Shown here: piece after piece, positions 13,801-24,467 of the stretch | How the letters are laid out: each line of letters opens with the position of its first letter | How positions within the stretch are numbered: the first letter of the stretch is position 1 | Assembly (NCBI GenBank): GCA_037953745.1 | Contig: JBAKBP010013191.1 | Location: 1-64,000, forward strand | Length of the DNA stretch: 64,000 bases | Source: Lithodes maja | Lineage: Eukaryota > Arthropoda > Malacostraca > Decapoda > Lithodidae | Direction of reading: 5' to 3' | Position numbers and translations under genes: made by a program | The notes under the pieces: model-generated | Database searches by the model: none | What the model was told of the DNA's origin: nothing | What the model saw: the letters and a program-made list of their open reading frames with translations, nothing else

Positions 13801-14685
13801 ATAAGCCTTCAGACCCTTACCCGTAAGTCTTGAGGAGACTAGAGCTGCCCACTTCTCTTCAGGCCAATTATGCTCCCTACACTTCTTCTCAAAACGATTA
13901 AAAAATTCTGTGACTTCAGTTTCACTAAATGCCGGCACCAATTTGACTAAGTGGGACAAGGACTGTTCTCTTACTTGGCCCTCACGGCCCATCCGAGTCC
14001 CTGTCGACTCTGCACGAGTCTTATCTAAATCTATTTGAGCACAATATTTCTCTGAGTCGTACCTAAGCTCAGCCTCGTGCCTCCTAATCTTAGCCTCAAT
14101 CTCCTTCTCCTGCTTCCTAGACTCAGCCTCAATCTCCTTCTCCTGCTTCCTAGACTCAATCTCATGCTTCCTAGTCTCATTCTCCTGCTTCCTAGCCTCA
14201 ATTTTAGCAAGCTCAAGTCTAAATATCATATCTGGAGACAGGCAGGAAGAGGGAGCTGCCACTACTGAAGGAGGGGGGGCAAAAACTGGGGAACCACCAT
14301 GTGCACCGCCCGAGGGCACTCCAATCTGCCAATTCTCATCCCTCTGTGGGAGAGTGCTAATCTCCGGCAACTGAGTGGACGGCACTGTGGGAGTCGAGTG
14401 AGAGGGGATCTGGGGAGGAACCCCCCCAAACGCCCTCTCCTCCGAAACCCCATGTCGCCCACGCAACACCCAGGAAATCAGCTCCCTCTTGGACATCCCT
14501 ATTACATTGGATAGGCCCAAAACCTTGGCTATCAGGTGCAAGCCATAAATATCCACCCCAGTCAGCCTCTCCTCCGTCACGTGGTACCGCTTACTCACAA
14601 AAACTCTAGCATCCTCCTCACTGATTACTAACGGCACCTCTTCAAATGGCATCTCTCGCTCCTCGTCAGTGCTAGGGCACGACAT
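10870..14685 (-). CDS. Family A copy 3: open gag-protease-remnant pol polyprotein
   Basis: Uninterrupted frame of about 1271 codons. The likely start is the second ATG (14685), which aligns with the gag starts of the B, D and E elements; an in-frame ATG lies 4 codons upstream (14697). In order, numbered from 14697: a gag N-terminal module; a charged coiled-coil with a tandem 'ESRKQEKEIEA' unit (about 175-225); a CCHC zinc knuckle starting at about residue 479; and a protease with DTG at about 566-568. No integrase core follows. There is a long unfamiliar stretch, then an RT fragment (IPYR..., then CGFVVDG) that jumps to the last part of RNase H without the FRRL or YLDD motifs. The element therefore cannot make its own RT or integrase, yet the frame is open, so it looks like a recent or selected non-autonomous derivative that may still make capsid and protease. 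Confidence 0.82.
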   Translation of the reverse strand: MSCPSTDEEREMPFEEVPLVISEEDARVFVSKRYHVTEERLTGVDIYGLHLIAKVLGLSNVIGMSKRELISWVLRGRHGVSEERAFGGVPPQIPSHSTPTVPSTQLPEISTLPQRDENWQIGVPSGGAHGGSPVFAPPPSVVAAPSSCLSPDMIFRLELAKIEARKQENETRKHEIESRKQEKEIEAESRKQEKEIEAKIRRHEAELRYDSEKYCAQIDLDKTRAESTGTRMGREGQVREQSLSHLVKLVPAFSETEVTEFFNRFEKKCREHNWPEEKWAALVSSRLTGKGLKAYDALPLESCIDYPVLKRAVLRAYELQPETYRLKFRGVTKTREATFLEHARDLKDALTNWTRSEKAETAEQLTELFLLEQFYKCTGAEMTLTIKEKNPKTLQEAAEMADLRLSLIRGCGSAQRSEAGNKGRDAPPPRVSDIHYANKYKSYDTKTDHKTSTVPFKKGPGPSQYQGKPRGELECYHCHEKGHFARVCPSKPPTAAVSLACNIGVSPKFSEFARGSSSEAEAQPMQKHLGGSNPAQDVFCDHRGRGCVMWAGRKHGVEVLRDTGASQTLMNNLTGYPINAARVVVVQGINATRSYPLVRLELEVDGVARELDVGIVEKLPVEGVDLLLGNDFAMPASEVLPLVVAERPADVSGEEQEWVERCQTQPMACAVTRARADKVSQPSPPSSDQQRNDQQEEAKAGVGFKSFDSAALLDDSVLAPMLESGEAPGPVTASEEVGQEETPRQQRCTRREERVAQFDIGEGLGLLREHLDKLVPSDICKLQLEDPEVQKCGNGAVEIKHEDGEACHVNLLEEFVRQPPEQPTVPALVCRGQGGEGEGGSRAQVEENRDCYVSAEPWAGDTSLVAVEALEHLPEQQCAALQHQLGSYPTGRAKPLSLTTRAVQDVPRAGHVNVERPLASLFRWFKVGDEALAWLPGQGRPMAAKGGGQKEDIEQIGKVGCGIAVPGRRIASQCCSSLMQQPYHRPTVSGHVAESGDAAQADVVTRNAGVRMYGIGGEALAIMNCGSDCTGGTDCPSHDLAVLGTKVEKTGDYRLEAAVSAGLWEGTRHVVRGDSAWQLFTRLWQYFRMFVASPGLMYGVESDMQAGDSARLSLIPYRINPARQPVVQAELDYVWTKGLRDKECREWSLPVTLSERAKEVCGFVVDGSTYQCNVMPDGLKNAPATFQNLMNEIVKDDDGLGHFEVYVPAYGPVVVVYPDHHPLKILDQFHNRSMRLTRWSLRLLVYNLDIRHIAGCDNVVADGRSRVYDPG

Positions 14686-14899
14686 ACTGAAGTCCACAAC
14701 AAAATTCTCGAGACAAAAGTGTTAAACTTCCTTATGCAAGCACTAATTACTAAATTAACTGGAGTCTCTTAAATGCTCTACTAATTGCCCTACAAAAAAA
14801 AATATTCTTCAATATGCACGCTAAAGTACAAACAAACAAATGTTGTACAACTCTGCAAAAATTTATACTGTTCACAAAATCCTAAGCAAGGTCGCCATT
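14686..14899 (-). other. Family A copy 3 leader and primer-binding site
   Basis: Read on the minus strand, TGGCGACCTTGCTTAG (plus 14882-14897) lies two bases inside the LTR end and fits a tRNA primer whose 3' end is CAAGGTCGCCA. The discriminator base G before CCA is typical of serine tRNAs, so tRNA-Ser is a guess. No gene is present in the leader. Confidence 0.65.
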
Positions 14900-16757
14900 T
14901 GTTACGACCGGGCACTCTGGTACACTAGGGCTCTCACACAGGACTCAAGTATGGCTCGCTGCCACAACGGAAACACACGATCCCAACCCCAGAGTACTGC
15001 CAGCCGAACAAAAAACACCAATACCCTCCAGAGTCCTATCTGCTATAACGGGGTATACAAGAACTTGGTACTAGCGTTTCACAACAGACTAATAAAAAGA
15101 CGGGAGTTATCTAGTCTGGTCAACAATCAAACAAAGAAGTAAATACAACAACACCAAAGAATAGTGTTGGCCGAAGCCGAAGTAATCCACCCTTAACTAA
15201 GAACTTAAGAAGTCCTCCACCCTCTACTTCGGATCGGCACTATTACGTTACGTTAAACAATAGTCCTCGAGCATCGAGCAAGGAATCTTCTGATAAAGTT
15301 AGATGCTTCTCGGATACTCGTAAGAAGTAAGTATCGGATTTTGAACAGCAATTCAATAAGCAACACACTGGCAATTAACTAATATTAAAGGCTTTAAATT
15401 GACATAAGAAGAATTATAAGAATAGACAGTAGTAAATGGCAAACATATAAAAGAAGTACTCCGACAATGCACTGGCAATAGCCTACTAGGATTGTGCTCG
15501 GGGGGCCACTAATCTCTAAAGTAGCTATGCGTGCCACACATGAAATCAATAGTGCATAAACATTAACATACATAAGGAAAGCTTCAATACTATGCTGTAT
15601 CTGCTGACCGAGCAAAGTCTAGCTGGGATGTAGTAGGCTAGGAAACAATGGCTGAGCAAGCGGCTCGTAGCCTAGCGAGGTCCTTAAGGCTGTGCGGCCA
15701 AATTACGTTAATTGATGGGATGCTCTCTTGAGAGATCCAGATCACTAGTATCTGGTTCTCTCCTGGCGATCCTCTCAAAGTCAAGCAAACGAGTTAGCAC
15801 AGTGCTGGGTGGCAGAGGCAAAAGCCCTCACTCGCAACACAGTGCTAAACTCACAAGGTACACAGTCAGAAAGACCACCTAGGCTTTCCAAGTCTCCGTT
15901 GCGATTGTACAGGTTCAACAAAACCTAATACACATCGGGAATCACAACTCTAGTAGCCTTATCCCAGTCTAGCATCACCTAGATCAGCAGAAAACAGGAA
16001 CATGAATAATCATACACAGGGAAATGCATATACGAGTGCAACAAACATTAATCAATCCTATTCTAGTTATCCCTTCCAAAATAGGCTATTCTAATAGGCA
16101 TATAATATCTCGTGAGAACTCAAGCGATAATACTTTGGCTGACTAAATCTGCACCAAAGGGGTCATTGAGGTTATAAAGGGTCGGGAAGAGGAGAAGATA
16201 GGCGGTTCAGAGAGTAGAGAAAGTTCACATCAGTCGGAAGAATATGTATAGTAGCAAGGGATATGAGAAGTCGCTCTGCCTTAATGAGTTCTGAGGAAAA
16301 TGCGGCTAGACTTCCCTTTTTATACTCGGCCCTCTAGTGAGCATATCGCCAACTACTAAGGACCGCCCACTAGCAATCGTTACGTAATATTCTCTCTCAA
16401 TCTGGGATCGACAAAGGATTTCCCACGCGCTGAAGAGGGAGGAGGGAGGAGGGAATTAGGCCTACCTGCCCGCGTGGCGCACTCACTGGTCCTCGCCACG
16501 CAATTTCTCTCTCTCTCCTCTCATCATTACTAATAAGTCCCACACACAACACTTACAACTAATGATATAAAATAGAACTCGTTGACTCAGATGAAAACAA
16601 AATACATATTTATAATACTTATAGTACAACGGCTCACATAACTAAGTTAGGAAACTCTACACAGACTACAGCCAAAGTTCCTGCCCTGACGATCCTAGCG
16701 AGAGTGGGGCATGACTGGGCGTTCTGTACAGCATGCTCATACTCGACATGCGTCACA
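14900..16757 (-). repeat. 5' LTR of family A copy 3 (right end of the array)
   Basis: Same LTR as 2175-4027 and 8532-10386, with a few private substitutions. The minus-strand TATA box is at about 16315-16324. At 16758 the sequence leaves the family, which fixes the LTR end independently of the terminal motif. The other end of the insertion is outside the window, so the target duplication cannot be tested. Confidence 0.88.
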
Positions 16758-18115
16758 CTATCTCCTCGCAGTTTCAACTCACAAGTCAAATAGAAACCAC
16801 CCCGGCGATTTCTATTGTCCCACTTGCTCCGGCCAAGGTCAGGGTTTTAACAGCCCCAGAGGTGCTTCCAGCGTTGACACCACCTACACCTCATTTGATA
16901 TCCTACCCGAAGTGCCCCAAGGTTAAAGTAAACCGTGGCTTTCTAACAGACCCTTCTCTCCCGGCGGATGACAGTAAAGTAACCGCCTCTGTTTCTAGCC
17001 CCTCTTGTTCAAAGTCAATCACTGATCACACTTCTTTAGATAAACAACTGCAAATGTCAGATACATTTCCTAAATTACAGAAGCCGGACTGCTTTTGGTT
17101 TCCAGTCCGTGCACGTAAGTCAGGTGATAAGCACAGATCGGTGGCGGGAGAGATCCCAGTCCCTAGGGAAAGGATGATTGAAACTAATGAAAACAACGAG
17201 TTCAGGGCCAAAGACACACAGGGTAGAGTGTTAGACGTACCAATTAAGGCTATCCCACAAGTGTGAAATTATGAGTATTTTGTATATGTTCCGGCCCAAA
17301 TGTTACCCCCTTCCCCAGGCGAGTTACTTGGTCCTGACAGCCCCAAGCCTGATGGCTCACGAGGTGATGATTCCCGTAAGAATGAGGAACCGGAATTGGC
17401 TACAACTCCGGCGCACATACTGGCGGGGAGTCAGTTCCAGGAGCTGGACTTTGGGGAAGCGGGGTATGGCCCATGGGTGGATTGGGAAGATGAGGCGCAA
17501 CAATTTGCTGTAGCGTTAACGACTCAACCTTCCCTAGCTATTCCCCCTATCAACCAAATTGAGTTTGATTTAATGGACATGCAACCCGGCGGGGTGCCGT
17601 TCCCTATTTGTGTCTTCCTAGCGTCCCCACAATTGTCACAACGGGATTTTCAGGAACCTTTTAATACCCCCCCATTAGAGGACCTCCAAATGGAGTTTAT
17701 GTTGTGAGCGGATGCTTGCAGAAGGCTTTCAACATTCCTCCTCACTCGCCATACTGCCCAATCCATCACCCGACCAGTAGATACTCAGGTAGATCAGAGG
17801 ATGAGGGAAACAATTGTTTTATTCCAAAGACTACTTCTCCCACACCCAACTAGATCACTCAGGGACATAAGAGCAGTGTTACTAATTGCTGTCCGTGCTA
17901 GACAAAATCTAAGGTTATTCATGGTGAAGGGTTGACCAGGTAATATTTACAAAGGGCAATCCTGTCTCCGGTTTTGACAGGTTCTGTAATAAACACTGAG
18001 ACTCAACAGGCGATTCAACAAATGTGGACACAACTAACCACAGAGTAAGGAGGTAAGCAAGGAACAGGTCACCATAGTTACGGGAACAGATCAGACGGCG
18101 TATAGGAATTGGCAG
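16758..18115 (+). pseudogene. Unrecognised decayed coding segment (left half)
   Basis: Between the array and B1. Two consecutive plus-strand frames read like parts of one proline-rich protein: about 16760-17266 (rich in P, S, T, ending in a charged stretch) and 17300-17707 (acidic, containing WVDWEDEAQQF). A third stretch in another frame after 17705 also looks protein-like (LLPHPTRSLRDIRAVLLIAVRA). Frame changes and stops suggest an old gene or the gag-like ORF of an old retroelement. I do not recognise the family; DIRS-type gag is only a thought. The other half continues at 26267 beyond the B1 insertion. Confidence 0.4.
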
Positions 18116-19482
18116 TGTTACGACTGGGGTTCAAATATATCAGGGCTCTTATTCATTGGACTAGTAATGGCATAAATGTTACAACGGAAAGCGCTAGCTC
18201 CAACCTCTGAAGTATATTCCCAGTGAACAAAGAACACAAATACTCTACAGAGTTTTATATGCAATAATAGGCTATCAAACTCTCAATAAATGTGCGTCTA
18301 CTCTAGGCTTAATGTTATGTGAAAACAGCCTATTACTACCTATAACCGAAGGTGCTTGGTTATGGTATGCAAAGTAAGGTGGTAAGAGAAGTTACAGCTT
18401 ACGTTACTTTAATTAATAAATGTCAGGCACTCCTGCATGAAAGAAAGTGCACTAAAGTCCTTCAACACTAACAAGGAATCTTCTTTAAATGTTAGATGCT
18501 GTAAAGATGCTCGTATCGGAAATGGAACCCAAAAAGGCAGGCAGTGGAACAATGCTCGTGCAGGCTATGCACACAAAAAGGCAAAATATATAATGCCGTC
18601 GGAGCCAAGAAAATCCTAAACACTACAACACTAATAATAATCGCCACAATGCAGTATTCCTATCAACAAAAAGAGCCTAAGTCGTTTGTGTCTCAATACA
18701 TCAAACTAGGCTACGAAATGCTTGAGTAATCATAAATGGGTATGCATAAAAAGAGTAATTAGGTTAATATAGTTAATGTCTACTGTGACTGATAAAGTCT
18801 AGCTAGAGTCAATGATACGAGATACTGGTGCGCATGGCATGCTGCATAGCCTAGTGCAAATCTCAAGTCTGTGCGTCAAATATTACGTTATAATGAAGGG
18901 TAGCTCTCTTGAGAAACCTTAATACCGAAGTATTAAGCGTTCTCCTGGCGTACCTCAAAGACAAACAATCGAGACTAGAACAGTGCAGAATGGTATAGGC
19001 AAAAAGCCCTCATTTGTGCATGCTCTACTCTCAATGGCACACAGACTAGAATTTACTCAATCAACTCCAGTTCTCAGGTATGTCGTGCCGCTTTTAACTG
19101 AAGCCAGCACTCATAGGAAACAATACCTATTATATCAGACTCCTAGTCTAGCATTATCTAATCCAGCAGAACACTAATAATTATAGGAAGCGGCAATATG
19201 AAAGCCAACCAATGCTTCGTGATCCACTTATCTTAACAACTAACATACACAGGTTATATCAGACCTTAACACACAATACAACTGGCCAGCATGAAGCTGA
19301 TTTTGCAGAGTTAACCAGAGGGGATATAATGGTAATAGAAAGGTGGTGAAAGATATGGAAAATGAGAGAGATAGGCAGAGGAAAAGATTCTCAGGTACGG
19401 AGCGGGGATAGATAGCAAGGGACAAAAAGATGGGTGTGTTCTAGAAACCAGATCTGAGGGAGAGAGTGGCGAGGAACCAGTA

Positions 19483-19515
<33 letters not shown>

Positions 19516-20242
19516 CTATATTCCAACTTACTTCCTCTCGGGCATAGGCTGAGAGCCTTAACATTCACCGCTTTACAATGAACAGTGAAGCCCGTGAGGT
19601 CTTGTTCCAGTCTAGGGAGTGAGACATGTGAAGCACGTAGAGTACAACAAGCACCTGCCATCTTGCCTTCACATGAGGCACGGTGCTCACTCATGGCCCG
19701 AAACGACCCCATCTCTGAAGCCACCTCGTTCCTGTGCTTCACTGTCTCACCCCCTACACTCGGACTCTCACACTTACACACACAACGCCACCTGTTGAGC
19801 AGATAACTCACCAGAGATAATATATACTCGCACTAGCTCGAGCCGCGTGGGAAACCAGCGGTTACAAGTCAACTAACCACTAACAGAGCTCGCAGCATGG
19901 TAAGGACCTCCCTCCACCAACCCCCGCGAGGCAGCCAGCCGTGACGTCATCGAGCGGGACAAAAAACACTGCGCGCCCCCTCTCACTCTGTTCTACTCCC
20001 TCTCTCTCTCCCAGATCCTATCATTACTAGTTAATGACAAAACATATACTTTACAATTAAATATATAAAGCCTTGACATTGGTGAAAACAAAGAGCCTTT
20101 CTGGACTGCCCATGATACGAGGTTTCATATGAAATAAAGCACACTCTAATACATAAACTGTAGCCCCACCCACTGCCCTGGCGATCCTAGTGAGTCACTG
20201 TAGGACAAGCCATGCGGTTCTAACGGAGTGGTCAACGTCACA
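18116..20242 (-). repeat. 3' LTR of B1 (contains a SINE)
   Basis: Matches the 5' LTR at 24468-26262 closely apart from about 334 bp inserted at 19487-19820. Without the insert and its target duplication it is about 1.79 kb, the same size as the partner. The polypurine tract (AAAATCTTGGGGGGG on minus) follows on the high side from 20243. Confidence 0.9.
19487..19820 (-). mobile_element. 5'-truncated SINE in the 3' LTR of B1
   Basis: A poly-T run (poly-A on the minus strand) followed by about 300 bp that matches the retroposon at 59558-60068 but lacks its tRNA-like head. The empty site is visible in the other LTR (25831-25840). TATATA is present on both sides (19481-19486 and 19821-19826), a short duplication in a TA-rich target. 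The minus-strand reading frames in it (to about 19811) are not a gene. Confidence 0.82.
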
Positions 20243-20720
20243 CCCCCCCCAAGATTTTTCTCAGAGGCCCCAAGGCTCACAAAAATCTGATGGTTAGAAC
20301 CCATGCTATATCTCCACTTCCCATCACCCAGCGGCAGTAAAATATCTGATACAGTTCTTCAACAAATTTTTTTTTTCAAAATTATAACCCTCCCAACACA
20401 ATAGGTTAAATTATATGTAGTTATGCTCCTCAAGAGCGAGCTTCTCTAGCCCAGCATTCTGAGAGGAGTGCAACTCAGAATTACTGCTATAACATACTGA
20501 AAAAAATTCAACTATCAAAGAAAGTTTTTTTTTATTTGATTTTTATATTTTTAATTTGTTTATTTCGGCTGCACTATAGGGGCAAGCCTAGTTTTTTCTT
20601 CTATACCAAACGCTCAACTCCTGCTTTACGACCCAATACGCTGGGCTACAACCGCGAGCCAACAAGCACCAAGCACAAAATACTATTCAAACTAAAGCAG
20701 GAGGCTACCCGTGTGTCAAT

Positions 20721-22613
20721 CTACCCAGGATCATATACCCTTGAACGACCATCTGTAACCACGTTGTCACAACCGGCAATATGGTGTATGTCCAGGTTAT
20801 ATACCAATAACCTTAGTGACCACCTGGTCAGCCTCATATTCCGATTGTGAAACTGGTCCAAGAACTTGAGAGGGTGATGATCTGGGTAAACTACAACGAC
20901 CGGACCATAGGCTGGAACACAGACTTCGAAATGCCTCAGAGCAAGTACAACCGCCAGCAGCTCCTCCTCGACAACAGAGCAGCTCCCCTGGGCCGAATTG
21001 TACTTCTCCGAGCAGAAACTAACAGGATGCTCCAGCCCATCATCGTCCTTTTCCACAAGGACGGCACCAGCCCCCACACCACTAGCCTCCGTTGCTAGTT
21101 GGAAAGGTAGGCTAAAGTCAGGGGCCCTGAGGATCGGGTGAGTGCACAACAGGTGTTTTACTTCTCTAAACACCTTCTCACACTCAGGCGCCCATTTGAA
21201 CTTCTTATCCTTCCAGTTATCCTCCACCTGAGCTTGACTGTCCCGTTCTCCTTCTCCACCTTGACTGCTAAACGTCATCACAGGCACAGTGAGAGGCTCA
21301 GGGGGGTGCCTCCCATACTCCTTCATGGGATTAACATGACATAACTGATTGCGCTTCCGTCTGTCTGGAGTGGCTACCAAGTAAACCAGGTCCGATAGCT
21401 CCTCCACCACCCTATAAGGACCAGTGTACTTCGCGGATAAGGGGTGACCTACAAGGGGCAGTAGAATCAACACCTCCTGACCCACGTGAAACTCCCTGAG
21501 TTCAACCTTGACGTCGTACCTGTCCTTCATGAGGGCCTGAGAGCTAGTCAAATTACGGCCAGCCAACTCCAGACTGCGCAACATCCGTTCTCGACTGTTG
21601 AGGACACACTTGAGCATAGAACAAGGTTTTTCTGTGCCCTCCCATACTTCGTCAACCATATGGAGAGGCCCTCTGACACGGTGTCCAAAGACGAGCTCAT
21701 TAGGGCTGAATCCCAAACTTTCCCCAGGTACCTCCCGTGCAGCAAACAAAACAACATGAATCTCCTGCGGGTAACCATACCGGGAAAAATACACTAGCAA
21801 GCCTCGGACCACCGTCTTCGCTGACCCATTTCTCATAGGGTACGCGTCAGGGTACCTCGTTGCTACATCTCTCGACTGTGCAACACTGTCCTCCTTCAAC
21901 TCGACAGCACCGGTACCACATTCAAGAACCTCCAGGTATTCCAATTTCAACTTACGAATGTCCGAAGGAGCAAGCCTATCCAAGTGTTTGCGAAACAACT
22001 CATGCCCCCCTCCTACATTAAATTTGGCCTCCCGTTGCTCTCTCTCTGCGTACCGTTGCTGTCTCATCGTCTTTTTAAGCCCATCCACTGCCTTCTCAGG
22101 AACAGTTAATGGGTCTTCTCTAGACTCGAAATGTGGTCCTAATAATGAGTCCCCGAGAATGTCCGCTGATACTAAACTCTCAACCGCATCAACTTTCAAC
22201 CCCTTCTCGGTACCCTTCCTCCGCTGATCTAAAGATTGTTGACCAGAATGTGACTCCCATGATGCAGGATCTCCGGTGACAACAAACGCCATAGGCTGCA
22301 CCGGACACTTCTCAACCCTCTCCTGCTCCTCCCTACTCACGTCGGCCAGCTTCTCGGCAACGACCAAGGGTGGACCCTCAGAAGTAGGTCCCGCAAAGTC
22401 GTTGCCGAGAAGGAGGTCGACGCCCCCAACAGGCAACTTCTCCACAATTCCTACATCCAGGTCACGAGTCACACCATCAACCTCCATCTTCATTCTTACA
22501 AGCGGGTATGACCTTGTTGCATTAACTCCCTGAACCACAACCACCCGTGCCGTATTTACAGGTTTACCAGTGAAATTTCTCAACAGTGTTTGCGATGCCC
22601 CAGTGTCACGCAA
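20721..22613 (-). pseudogene. B1 protease plus remnant pol, with in-frame deletions
   Basis: Starts at the protease DTG and stays open for 630 codons. Compared with D, integrase lacks its zinc-binding part and the first acidic residue. A second deletion joins YGYPQEI directly to VLFAAREVPGE and removes the other two acidic residues. The GPY-containing C-terminal part is kept. The whole RT is gone: the frame jumps from the linker after integrase to RNase H. In RNase H the first acid is changed (TEAS instead of TDAS) and the last motif is altered (TDGRSR). It is therefore inactive as an enzyme but free of stops. It is separated from gag by a one-base deletion in an A run near 22613; the second copy (B2) is in one frame there. 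Confidence 0.82.
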
Positions 22614-24250
22614 ATTCTCACCTCATGTCTTCTACCCCCCCACTCCACACAACCGAGTCCCCTGTGGTCACTAAAGGCATCACGGACAGGGAATAAGCCT
22701 TCCGGATCCTTCTGCACTGGCAGTGTATTTACCTCGGAAGAAATGCCTCTAACAAACTCCGATGTCCTCTTGAACACTCCAATGCCGTGAGCAAAAGACA
22801 CGGCTGCCGGAGGAGGTCGACTAGGGCACTCATTTGCCTTATGACCCTCCTGGTGGCAACTAAAACACATAAATTTTGGTTTCGGCTTATACTGTGATGT
22901 AAAAGGCCCCTGACTTTTCACATACGGTGTGGTGTAAGGTTTGGATTCAGTTTTAGTTTCATGGCTCTTCTGTTTAAATGTGTCATTGTTATGGGGAGGG
23001 GGAGGATAACGGTCCTTAGCACTTACATCGTACTTCTGTGAGGACCCGCAACCCCGAATCAACGACAGCCGTCGATCAGCCATTTCTGCTGCTTCGACTA
23101 GAGTTCTTGGGTTTTTCTCCTTTAAGTTCAAAGTTAGATCACCGCCCGTGCTCTTAAAGAACTGCTCCAACATCATTAACTGCTTAATTTCATCAAATGT
23201 TGTGACCTTCTCAGATCGGAGCCAGTTCCCCATAGCATCGGACAAGTCCCGGGCGTGTTCCAAAAAGGTGCTATCTCTTCCCTTAGTTACACCCCGGAAC
23301 TTCAAACGGTACGTTTCTGGTTGCAATTCGTAAGCCCTCAGGACAGCCTCCTTGAGATCCTCGTACACAATACATAACTCCAAAGGTAACGCATCGTAGG
23401 CTTTAAGACCCTTGCCTATTAATCTAGAGGATACAAGTGCTGCCCATTTATTCTCTGGCCACTGGTGTTCCTGGCACTTCTTCTCAAAGCGTGTGAAAAA
23501 TTCTGTTACACCAATCTCGTCAAACACCGGAACCAGTTTCAATAAGTGCGAGAGAGACTGCTCATGAACACGGTTACCAGCCCCAAGTCGCTGTCCCATT
23601 GTCTCTACTCGCGACTTCTCTACATCCATGTCGGCACAGTACCTAGTCGACTCAGCTTGGATTTTTGCTAGCTCTATGTGCTCCTGACTGATAGTTTTTC
23701 TCTCTTCTATCTTGGCTAATTCTATTTGCTGCTGGAGCTCACCTGCCCTTTGTTGCTGCTGAATCTTAGCTAATTCGAGCTGATACACTAATTCTGGAGT
23801 TAACCCTTGAGGAGGTGAAGGTGCTACAATGTTTGAAATTACCGGTGGTCCCCCCAGGGGCAACCCACCCTGCCAGTCACCACCCACCTGTGGAAGCGTA
23901 CCCGGGGTCGGCAAACTACTGGGATGGCTGGGAGTCGAGTGTAGGGGAAGCATGGCCGAAGGGCTCTGAGCACTCAACCCATCTCGCTCACCAGTCACCC
24001 TGCCCAGTACACACGTTATCAAGTTATCCCTGGTCATGCTGCTAGTACCCGCATGACCGATAGCTGTGGCCAGGCATTGAAGACCATACCGATTCACACC
24101 CACCAACCGCTCGGCAGTAACAGGCCATTGCAAAAATATCCTAGCATCCTCCTCACAGTTCACCTGATTAACCACATCATCACACTGCTGTTCCTCAGTC
24201 TCGACATTACGTACTGTGTCTCCATTCTCCTCTGATCCGGTATAAGACAT
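22580..24250 (-). CDS. B1 Gag polyprotein
   Basis: About 556 codons from the ATG at 24250, which aligns with the D and E gag starts; an upstream in-frame ATG at 24259 is less likely. The N-terminal module (EEDARIFL..., then YGLQCLATAIG) is shared with A, D and E. A glutamine-rich, probably helical stretch follows, then the capsid-like region (FFTRFEKKCQEH..., YELQPETYRLKFRGV) and one CCHC zinc knuckle (CFSCHQEGHKANEC). The end of the frame is an artefact of the one-base deletion before the protease. Expected role: structural protein of the retrotransposon particle. Confidence 0.82.
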   Translation of the reverse strand: MSYTGSEENGDTVRNVETEEQQCDDVVNQVNCEEDARIFLQWPVTAERLVGVNRYGLQCLATAIGHAGTSSMTRDNLITCVLGRVTGERDGLSAQSPSAMLPLHSTPSHPSSLPTPGTLPQVGGDWQGGLPLGGPPVISNIVAPSPPQGLTPELVYQLELAKIQQQQRAGELQQQIELAKIEERKTISQEHIELAKIQAESTRYCADMDVEKSRVETMGQRLGAGNRVHEQSLSHLLKLVPVFDEIGVTEFFTRFEKKCQEHQWPENKWAALVSSRLIGKGLKAYDALPLELCIVYEDLKEAVLRAYELQPETYRLKFRGVTKGRDSTFLEHARDLSDAMGNWLRSEKVTTFDEIKQLMMLEQFFKSTGGDLTLNLKEKNPRTLVEAAEMADRRLSLIRGCGSSQKYDVSAKDRYPPPPHNNDTFKQKSHETKTESKPYTTPYVKSQGPFTSQYKPKPKFMCFSCHQEGHKANECPSRPPPAAVSFAHGIGVFKRTSEFVRGISSEVNTLPVQKDPEGLFPVRDAFSDHRGLGCVEWGGRRHEVRICVTLGHRKHC

Positions 24251-24467
24251 GATGCTCACAAAAATTTCTCACCACAATATTCAGAAAAGAAGCACCCCAA
24301 ATTCTTATACCTCGATATACACACAACAATTCTCGGAAATACTCAAGGGCTATACTATGTTGCAAACAAAAATTATTCTTGCTGATCCCCGCAAAATATT
24401 CTCCAAAACAACAAATGTTCCCTGCTAATAAATGTAGGTTCACCAAATCCTAGGTAAGGTCGCCATT
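24251..24467 (-). other. B1 leader and primer-binding site
   Basis: On the minus strand TGGCGACCTTACCTA lies two bases inside the LTR end (plus 24451-24465), close to the primer-binding sites of A and D. The following GGATTTGGTGAAC resembles the A and E leaders. No gene. Confidence 0.65.

Larger units (their letters stand above)
1..16757 (-). mobile_element. Tandem array of family-A LTR retrotransposons
   Basis: Three copies of the same internal region alternate with three long terminal repeats (2175-4027, 8532-10386, 14900-16757), all reading on the minus strand. The bases at 8, 6361 and 12730 are equivalent, so the period is about 6.36 kb. Neighbouring copies share one LTR, the structure expected from unequal recombination between LTRs or insertion by homologous recombination. 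Copy 1 runs off the left edge. The right end is sharp: LTR3 ends CGTCACA and unrelated DNA follows at 16758, whereas the other two LTRs are followed by the polypurine tract. An assembly artefact in a repeat cannot be excluded. Confidence 0.88.

Noticed and set aside
19311..19811. 166-codon minus-strand frame ending in a Lys run region
   Set aside because: It crosses from the SINE through its poly-A tail into the LTR and has no recognisable domain.
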